Assembly: GCA_910587475.1 (NCBI GenBank)
Contig: CAJUMR010000042.1
Coordinates: 1 to 22,541 of the forward strand
DNA: 22,541 nucleotides
From: an uncultured Muribaculaceae bacterium
GTDB taxonomy: Bacteria; Bacteroidota; Bacteroidia; Bacteroidales; Muribaculaceae
Direction: 5' to 3'
Within the stretch, counting starts at the first letter, position 1. The number at the start of each line of letters is the position of its first letter. The notes beneath the pieces were generated by a model. The model made no database searches, had not been told where the DNA came from, and saw only the letters and a list, made by a program, of their open reading frames with translations. Made by a program: the position numbers and the translations under genes. Below are positions 16,711 to 22,541 of this stretch, piece by piece.

Positions 16711-17937
16711 CTATTCGTAGCGGATAGCCTCGATCGGATCCATATTGGCCGCTTTCTGCGCCGGGAAAAAGCCGAAGGCCACGCCGATAAACGTACACAC
16801 CGCAAACGACACAACGATCGACCACGCCGGCACCGACGCCGGAAGCCCCACCTGATGACAGACAAGCGTGGCAAGCCAACCTGTAACGATGCCAAGCAAT
16901 CCGCCTGTGACACTGATCAATATCGATTCGATCAGAAACTGCATGCTGATGTCGATGCCTCGCGCACCGACCGACATGCGCAGACCGATCTCCTTTGTGC
17001 GTTCGGTCACCGACACGAGCATGATGTTCATGATGCCGATACCTGCCACAAGGAGCGAGAATGCAGCCGCCACCACGAGGATTATCGTGATCGTGTCCAT
17101 CGTCGACGACATCGTCTCCATCATTTCCTGCTGGGAACGTATCGTGAAGTCATCGTCCTGACCGTCTTTTAGTTTGTGGGTCTCGCGCAGCGATGCGGTC
17201 AGCTCGTCGATGGCCTGATCGGTCATCTCCTCGCTGATAGCCGAACATTGGATCGAGTTGAACCACGTTTGAGCAAGCAGTCGCTTCATCACTGTCGTAT
17301 AGGGGGCGATGATCACATTGTCCTGGTCCATACCCCACGTGTTGTAGCCTTTCGACGCGAGCACACCGAGGATTCTGAACGGTATCGACTTGAAACGTAT
17401 GATCTTGCCGACAGCCTCTGCCGGGTCGAAATTCTCTCCGAACAAATCCTTGACTATAGTCGTGCCGACGACACAGACTTTTGCGCTCGTCTTCACATCC
17501 TCGTCTGAGAACATGTCGCCCTCGTCGATAGTCCATTGCTTGATGTCGAGATACTCAGGACTCTCGCCGTAGATTGTCGTCGACGTGTTGTTGGCGCCGT
17601 AGATAGCCTGCCCGCTTGTGTTGACCTCGGGCGACACTTTCGTCACATAGCGCCGGTCGGAAAGTATGTTTTCATAGTCAGCCTGCTTGAGGGTCTGCAT
17701 CGCCGACGGATCCTGACGCACACCGCCCATCATGTCGGCGCCCGGACGGATCATTATCACATTCGTGCCCATTTTGGATATATTCTTGCGTATATCCTCT
17801 TTAGAGCCCTGACCGATGGCCATCATGATGATGACCGCCGCCACTCCGATGATGATGCCGAGCATCGACAGAAACGACCGGAACTTGTTGTTGCCGATCG
17901 ACTTCAGCGCTATTTTCAGTAGATTGAATAGATTCAT
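16711..17937 (-). CDS. MacB-like ABC transporter permease (split type)
   Basis: The product is 408 aa. It has one N-terminal membrane segment (about 22-44), a periplasmic MacB core domain (about 45-280) and three C-terminal membrane segments forming the FtsX-like domain, with VSVTERTKEIGLRMSVGAR between them and the typical end PIEAIRYE. It lacks the fused ATPase domain of E. coli MacB; the ATPase is encoded by the gene just upstream, 6 bp away. It is the last gene of the efflux operon, and no clear terminator follows in the next 140 bp. It should couple ATP hydrolysis to periplasmic motion that drives substrate into the TolC channel. Substrate unknown. Confidence 0.92.
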   Translation of the reverse strand: MNLFNLLKIALKSIGNNKFRSFLSMLGIIIGVAAVIIMMAIGQGSKEDIRKNISKMGTNVIMIRPGADMMGGVRQDPSAMQTLKQADYENILSDRRYVTKVSPEVNTSGQAIYGANNTSTTIYGESPEYLDIKQWTIDEGDMFSDEDVKTSAKVCVVGTTIVKDLFGENFDPAEAVGKIIRFKSIPFRILGVLASKGYNTWGMDQDNVIIAPYTTVMKRLLAQTWFNSIQCSAISEEMTDQAIDELTASLRETHKLKDGQDDDFTIRSQQEMMETMSSTMDTITIILVVAAAFSLLVAGIGIMNIMLVSVTERTKEIGLRMSVGARGIDISMQFLIESILISVTGGLLGIVTGWLATLVCHQVGLPASVPAWSIVVSFAVCTFIGVAFGFFPAQKAANMDPIEAIRYE

Positions 17938-17943
17938 TGTCTG

Positions 17944-18690
17944 TCAATTTTCGATTGGTAGTGCGTCGAGAGCCTCGCGCGCCGATAGTATACATTCGTT
18001 GAACGTGTCCTCGCAGATGCGTCCGTCGCGAAGAAAGATATTGCGCGACGCATAGTTGGCGATCTCCGGGTTGTGGGTCACAAAGATGATCGTGCGCCCC
18101 TCGGCATGCAGTTTCTGAAACAGCACAAGCATTTCAAACGATGTGCGCGTATCCAGATTTCCGGTTGCCTCATCGGCAAGGATCACAGCCGGATTGTTGA
18201 CCAGCGCCCTCGCTATCGCCACACGTTGCATCTGACCGCCCGACATCTGGTTGCTCTTATGGTTCATGCGCTTTTCAAGACCGACGGCCTTCAGAGCCTC
18301 GATGGCGGCCTCGCGGCGTTCGCGGGCCGAATATGTCGAGTTGTACATCAGTGGTAGTTCAACGTTCTCGACTGCCGTTGTCTTGGGCAGAAGATTATAA
18401 TTCTGGAATACGAAGCCGATCTTGCGGTTGCGTATTTTCGCCCGCTGGTTCTTCGACATCTTGCTCACGTCGATCCCGTCGAGCAGATATGTGCCCGACG
18501 TCGGAGTGTCGAGACAGCCTAACTGGTTAAGCAATGTCGATTTTCCTGAGCCCGAGGTTCCCTGTATCGTGACAAACTCTCCCTCGGAGATCGTGAACGA
18601 CACTCCTCTCAGTGCGTGGACCGTCTCATCTCCGACCTTGAAGTCGCGCTTGATATCGTGGAGTTCGATTACTGTCTTGCCCATGATCAT
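17944..18690 (-). CDS. ABC transporter ATPase, MacB-type
   Basis: The product is 248 aa. Walker A is GTSGSGKS (44-51), Q-loop Gln96 (FQNYNLLP), signature MSGGQ (149-153), Walker B AVILADE (168-174) and the switch His206 (THNPEI). The leader GDETVHALRGVSF is typical of the MacB/LolD family. The frame is open further upstream to 18888, but that part lies inside the MacA-like gene and reads as a basic non-family sequence, so it is not coding. The ATG at 18690 overlaps the MacA-like stop as ATGA; an in-frame ATG at 18684 is the alternative. The permease gene follows after 6 bp. It powers the tripartite pump. Confidence 0.92.
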   Translation of the reverse strand: MIMGKTVIELHDIKRDFKVGDETVHALRGVSFTISEGEFVTIQGTSGSGKSTLLNQLGCLDTPTSGTYLLDGIDVSKMSKNQRAKIRNRKIGFVFQNYNLLPKTTAVENVELPLMYNSTYSARERREAAIEALKAVGLEKRMNHKSNQMSGGQMQRVAIARALVNNPAVILADEATGNLDTRTSFEMLVLFQKLHAEGRTIIFVTHNPEIANYASRNIFLRDGRICEDTFNECILSAREALDALPIEN

Positions 18691-19847
18691 TTCTTTTTTC
18701 GGCTCGGCGGTCCGGGCATCAACGGATTGCGGCTTTCCTCTTCGGCTTGAACGGCCATGCCGGGCATCGCTATGTCGGTGATCACAGTTTCGCCGTCGCT
18801 CAGACCGCTGATGATTTCTGTCAGCGAGCCGCTCGACACTCCCGGAGTCACTGCCATAGCCTTGATCACAGGGCCATCCTTTCGCCACACCTTATGCGCC
18901 CCTTCACAGTCTTCGATCCTCTCGCCATCGCCGAGAAGCTCAGGGGTGGGATGGAATTTAAGCGCCTTCGTCGGTATCAGCAGCACATCATTCTTCTCCA
19001 ACGTGAAGATCGTCACATTGGCTGTCAGACCGGGCTTCAGTTTCAGATCATCGTTGGGTGCGGTGATCACCACCTCATAAGTCACGACATTGCTTTCGGT
19101 CGTGGCCTCCTGACGGACCTGCGACACCGTGCCCTGGAACACATCGTCGGGATAAGCGTCGACGGTGAACGTCACTCGCTGACCGTCCTTGACATTGCCT
19201 ATATCGGCCTCGTCGACATCAGCGATCACTCGCATATCGGTCAGATCCTGTGCGATGATAAACAGCGTCGGTGTTGTCATCGCCGACGCCACGGTCTGGC
19301 CTTCCTCCACCTCCTTGCTGAGCACGACGCCGTCGATCGGAGCGGTGATGGTCGCGTAGCCGAGATTGGTAGTCGCTTTCTGAACGTTCTGCTTCTGGAT
19401 CGCTACCTGCTGAACGGCCTGATCATAGCTCAGACGCGCCTGCTCATACTCGTTGGCCGAGACAAGGCCTTTGTCAAACAGGGCTTTGTAGCGGTTGTAG
19501 TTGGCAGTCTGATATGACAACGAACTTTCTGCGCTTGCCAGATTACTCTGTGCCGAAGCGAGTTCCGACAGCAGATTGGTCTTGTCAAGTTCGGCGATCA
19601 CCTGACCCTTGTGCACCTCACTGTTGTAATCGACATAGATTTTGTCGATGATACCCGACACCTGAGTGCCGACATCGACTTTCGTCACAGGTTCGATAGT
19701 GCCGGTAGCGGTGACTGACGTGGATATATTGCCGATCTCGGCTTTGGCGGTCTCAAAACGCAACTGCTGTTTTTTTCCGCACGATGTCAGCATCAGTGTC
19801 AATGCAAGTGCCGACAGTACTGTTGGTTTGATTATTTTCATATTCAT
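18687..19847 (-). CDS. MacA-like periplasmic adaptor of the efflux pump (lipoprotein)
   Basis: The product is 386 aa. The signal sequence ends in LMLTSC (lipid anchor Cys23). Order of parts: first half of the lipoyl domain (about 56-86, with VGTQVSGIIDKIYVDYNSEV), a coiled-coil hairpin (about 88-163), second lipoyl half (about 165-190, ITAPIDGVVL), beta-barrel domain (about 200-285) and a membrane-proximal domain ending in a Pro/Lys-rich tail. This layout is that of MacA/HlyD-type membrane fusion proteins, which bridge the inner-membrane permease and the TolC channel. It overlaps the TolC-like gene and the ATPase gene by 4 bp each (ATGA). Substrate unknown. Confidence 0.92.
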   Translation of the reverse strand: MNMKIIKPTVLSALALTLMLTSCGKKQQLRFETAKAEIGNISTSVTATGTIEPVTKVDVGTQVSGIIDKIYVDYNSEVHKGQVIAELDKTNLLSELASAQSNLASAESSLSYQTANYNRYKALFDKGLVSANEYEQARLSYDQAVQQVAIQKQNVQKATTNLGYATITAPIDGVVLSKEVEEGQTVASAMTTPTLFIIAQDLTDMRVIADVDEADIGNVKDGQRVTFTVDAYPDDVFQGTVSQVRQEATTESNVVTYEVVITAPNDDLKLKPGLTANVTIFTLEKNDVLLIPTKALKFHPTPELLGDGERIEDCEGAHKVWRKDGPVIKAMAVTPGVSSGSLTEIISGLSDGETVITDIAMPGMAVQAEEESRNPLMPGPPSRKKK

Positions 19848-21235
19848 TCTAATGTCAATGGATTGCCTGCATAGTAGCGCAGTAACGAGAGATTGAGCAG
19901 TGCCGTGTATTTTGACTGGAGCATCTGCTGACGAGCCTGAAGCAGATTGTTTTTGCCCGTGATCAATGCCACGACATCTTTCAGCCCGACATTGAACTGC
20001 TCGCTAACCAGATCATAGCTTTCCTGCATCGAAGCGACATTGTCGCGCGCGGCCATATACTGCTGCTGGGCGTTGCGGGCGTTGAGCCAGAATGTTTCGA
20101 TCGAGCTGTAGAGATCGCGGTCGGCAGCTTCGAGGCTCAGCTGTGCATTCTCTTTTTCAAGCTTGGCCGACAGCACATTGGTCTTGTTCTTGCGGTTGTC
20201 GAATATCGGAACGCTCAGAGTCACACCGATCATCGAGCTGAGATTGTTCTGCAATTGATCTGCAAAATTCTTATGCATGCCCGAGGCGGTCGACGTGTTG
20301 ATGCCGCCGCTCATGCCGATTGTCGGATAATAGCCGCGGCGCGCTATGCTGATGTTGATATCGGCCGCCTCTATGTTGCCTTTTGCATAAAGTATCTCCG
20401 GTCGCGACTGCAGTGCCGAACGGTAGACATCGGCCTTATCCGGCACGAGACTCAGCACATTGTCGTCCGACAGATGGGGATCGGCAACATTCATTTCCTC
20501 AGCACTGACGATCTCGAGCAACTGTTTCAGCTGCAGCTTGTACTGATCAAGCTGTGTGATGCTGTTGGCCACATTGAACCGGTCCTGGCTCAATTGAGCC
20601 TCAACCTGTGCGCAATCGGCGCGCGACATGCTGCCGACCTCGTACATCTTACGCGCCCGTTCGGCCTGGACTTCCGACGATTCGGCTATCGCCTTGTACA
20701 CCTCTACGCCCTCTGCCTGATAAAGTATCTGCACATAGAGCTGTGCGATCTGCTCCTGTATTCCGGCGGCTGTCGTCGCGGTGTTAAGCACCGACAATTC
20801 GCGGTTCTTTTCGCTGAGTTCGACGTTTTTGCGGTTCCGTCCTCCGTCCCACACTGTCCATTGCGACTGTATGCCGTAGGTCCCGTTATAGTTGACCACC
20901 GAATTGGTCGTCGACATCGTGCCGTTCTGGATGTCGACATACTGCTCCGACCATGGACGCCACGACACATTGTGACCCGTCGAGAACGACAGCGACGGAA
21001 GCAGTTCGCCGCGGCGCGCCATAACGGTCACATCGTTCTGTTTTATCGACAGGAAGCCCTGACGGATCTGGATATTATTGGCCAATGCATAGTCGATGCA
21101 TTGCTGTAGGGTCCATTCACCGTGCAACGTGGTAGACGCTGACTGCAACGTGTCGCCCGGCGATGTCTGCGCCGACATTGACGTTGAGGTCACCGCCGCC
21201 AGTGCCACAGCGACTGCAATGATTGTTTTCATCAT
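19844..21235 (-). CDS. TolC-family outer membrane efflux protein
   Basis: The product is 463 aa, normal for the family. A signal peptide is cut near residue 22 (SMSA). The mature part starts with WTLQQCIDYALANNIQI, the usual opening of outer membrane efflux proteins. Two structural repeats of long coiled-coil helices follow (e.g. RAEMLYAKGNIEAA-like 'RPEILYAKGNIEAADINISIA' and 'LSLEAADRDLYSSIETFWLNARNAQQQY'). It ends in LSLLRYYAGNPLTLE. It forms the outer membrane exit channel of the pump encoded in the same operon and is its first gene. A -7 box lies 33 nt upstream of the start. The gene begins with two consecutive ATG codons; the first is taken. Confidence 0.92.
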   Translation of the reverse strand: MMKTIIAVAVALAAVTSTSMSAQTSPGDTLQSASTTLHGEWTLQQCIDYALANNIQIRQGFLSIKQNDVTVMARRGELLPSLSFSTGHNVSWRPWSEQYVDIQNGTMSTTNSVVNYNGTYGIQSQWTVWDGGRNRKNVELSEKNRELSVLNTATTAAGIQEQIAQLYVQILYQAEGVEVYKAIAESSEVQAERARKMYEVGSMSRADCAQVEAQLSQDRFNVANSITQLDQYKLQLKQLLEIVSAEEMNVADPHLSDDNVLSLVPDKADVYRSALQSRPEILYAKGNIEAADINISIARRGYYPTIGMSGGINTSTASGMHKNFADQLQNNLSSMIGVTLSVPIFDNRKNKTNVLSAKLEKENAQLSLEAADRDLYSSIETFWLNARNAQQQYMAARDNVASMQESYDLVSEQFNVGLKDVVALITGKNNLLQARQQMLQSKYTALLNLSLLRYYAGNPLTLE

Positions 21236-21268
21236 AACTGAATCCGATTACATTTATATGTTCAACGA

Positions 21269-21276
21269 CAAAGTTA
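21269..21276 (-). promoter_or_regulatory. -7 box of the efflux operon promoter
   Basis: TAACTTTG on the minus strand matches TAnnTTTG and lies 33 nt above the TolC-like start codon. The expected -33 region (about 19-20 nt higher) reads TTAT/TTTAT, a weak fit to TTTG. No repressor or regulator gene adjoins the operon. Confidence 0.6.
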
Positions 21277-21412
21277 TCCATTTGTCGCTTCATTCATAAA
21301 TATAATCGACCAACCGGCTTAAAATATCGGCGGATGGCCCAGGCTCCGACCGCCACGATCAGACGGCAGGCAGTCTGTACGGCTCCAACATTGATTCGCC
21401 CGGTCTGCAACC

Positions 21413-22502
21413 CTACGGAGCGAATGTCAGTACACTCGGATCGAGCATCGGCTCAGCCGCTTGCAGCAGATCTGCACGATCGAGACCGAGTATAGCGCTT
21501 TCTGTTTCAGCCGGATCAATCACAGTGCCTCGCCACAGTAACGAACGGGCGGCTCCGAGTACTGAGTTTTCGCGGTTCTCCGACGATATGACAAGCTGTC
21601 CGAGATATTGCTTTTTGGCGGCTTCAAGCTTGGCCCGGCTGAGCACGTCGGGCAGACGGCCGAACGATTGCTTGACCAGATCGAGACATTTCTGACTGTC
21701 CGACGGATCGCATCCGAAGTAGACTGTCATCAGTCCGCAGTCCGAGAACAAGCCAGTCGACGCTTCGACATTGTAGACCAGGCCTCGACGTTCGCGTAGA
21801 GCGACGTTTAGCATCGAATTCATTCCGGGACCACCCATTATATTGGTCAGAAGTGCGGTCGCATAGCGGTCGCTGTCGAGATATGATCCGACACGTGCCC
21901 CGACCACACAATGAGCCTGATGGGTCGCGATCTGATGCTTACAGTCAAAGCTACCGTTGATGCGCGGCACTGATTGGAGCGCAGACTCACTGCCGCAGCC
22001 ATTTCCGATCACTGACAGGTAGCGGTCGAGAAGCCCCAGCACTGCGTCAGCTCCACGAGGGCCGCTGTAAAACGCAACCATGTTGTCGGCCCGGTAATTC
22101 CTTGCGATGAACCCTCGGCACGATGCACTGTCGAAACTGCGGAGACTATCGGTCGTACCGAGTATATTGTGCCCCAACGACGAACCTGCGAAAATAAGAT
22201 CCTCAAAATCATCGAATATAGCCTCCGACGGCGAATCAAGATAAGAATCTATCTCGTCGGCCACTACTTCGCGCTCCTTGTCGAGTTCGCGTTCGGGAAA
22301 GCGGGAATCCGACGTCAGATCTGCGATAAGCTCAACCGCCCTGGCGAGATTACCCGCGGGAAACACGCTGTAGATCACCGTTTCCTCTTTGGTCGTATAA
22401 GCGTTGAGCTCGCCCCCGACCGCTTCCATGCGGTTGATTATATGACCCGCGCGCCGATGGCCGGTGCCCTTGAATATCGTATGCTCTACAAAGTGTGCCA
22501 GA
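21413..22502 (-). CDS. M16-family zinc metallopeptidase, N-terminus missing at contig edge
   Basis: The native part encodes about 363 residues. It begins at L-A-H-F-V-E-H, which holds the inverted zinc motif H-x-x-E-H of M16 (pitrilysin/insulinase) peptidases. The third ligand Glu lies in KEREVVADEID, 76 residues after the second His, the expected spacing. A C-terminal M16 half with GGPGMNSMLNVALRERRGLVYNV follows. About 40-60 N-terminal residues are absent because the contig ends in adapter sequence. The frame stays open into the adapter with a GTG that is not a real start. The last native base (22502) fits GGT, the Gly normally preceding LAHF. It is probably active; substrate unknown. It lies upstream of the efflux operon with a 177-bp gap. 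Confidence 0.88.
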
Positions 22503-22541
22503 AGATCGGAAGAGCACACGTCTGAACTCCAGTCACCATAC
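22503..22541 (+). other. Illumina TruSeq adapter read-through plus partial index (not genomic)
   Basis: Bases 22503-22536 equal the 34-nt Illumina read-1 adapter (AGATCGGAAGAGCACACGTC and onward to CAGTCAC). The last five bases, CATAC, sit where the sample index begins. This is library sequence left on the contig end. Confidence 0.97.

Noticed and set aside
18691..18888. N-terminal extension of the ABC ATPase
   Set aside because: This stretch is inside the MacA-like gene in another frame and reads as basic sequence unrelated to ABC proteins. The family N-terminus begins at the ATG at 18690 or 18684.
22503..22519. GTG start codon for the M16 peptidase
   Set aside because: It lies in adapter sequence; the true start is beyond the contig end.
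1..22541. CRISPR array, insertion sequence, prophage, toxin-antitoxin or defence system
   Set aside because: No spaced direct repeats, transposase or integrase motifs, terminal inverted repeats or known defence domains were found. All large reading frames are accounted for by the listed genes.

Overview
The window looks like one whole contig from a short-read assembly of a Bacteroidales gut bacterium, most likely of the Muribaculaceae type. Three things suggest this: the gene content (a three-gene glycogen cluster of debranching enzyme, GT4 glycosyltransferase and GH57 protein; an AsmA-like envelope protein; split MacA/MacB/TolC efflux genes; a GLUG-repeat surface protein with a C-terminal sorting-like tail), promoters of the Bacteroidetes form TTTG-N20-TAnnTTTG, and a roughly balanced base composition with AT-rich gaps. 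The family-level assignment is inference. Both ends are assembly edges. The left end cuts a tRNA-Pro(GGG). The right end runs into an Illumina adapter (22503-22536) plus 5 bases of what is probably an index.

Layout, left to right; every gene except the acid phosphatase is on the minus strand. (1) 1-51: 5' part of tRNA-Pro(GGG), with a canonical promoter at 72-103. (2) 268-3312: a large exported surface protein with two tandem GLUG-like beta-helix modules, its own promoter, and a stem-loop at the predicted mRNA 5' end. (3) 3559-8242: glycogen operon, in the order debranching enzyme, glycosyltransferase, GH57 protein, closed by a 19-bp hairpin terminator at 3457-3498. (4) 8588-9322: a plus-strand class A acid phosphatase, whose last 12 bases overlap the end of the next operon. 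(5) 9311-16567: a very tight five-gene operon read leftward: lipoprotein with an M15-peptidase-like motif, AsmA-like protein, HAD phosphatase, 3-dehydroquinate synthase (aroB), sensor histidine kinase. (6) 16711-21235: a four-gene tripartite ABC efflux operon (TolC-like, MacA-like, ATPase, permease), translationally coupled by two ATGA overlaps. (7) 21413-22502: an M16 zinc peptidase that loses its N-terminus at the contig edge.

How the genes work together: the glycogen cluster should make and trim intracellular alpha-glucan. The efflux operon encodes all parts of an inner-membrane-to-outer-membrane pump. The five-gene operon mixes envelope genes (lipoprotein, AsmA, kinase) with aroB and a sugar-phosphatase-like HAD enzyme. 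I found no CRISPR array, insertion sequence, phage gene or toxin-antitoxin pair, and no clearly new defence or biosynthetic system. The best leads are the GH57 protein, which lacks its catalytic Asp and carries a histone-like Lys/Ala tail; a 23-bp sequence conserved between two unrelated promoters; the lipoprotein with M15 metal ligands but no obvious catalytic Glu; and the adapter, which creates a false protein N-terminus.
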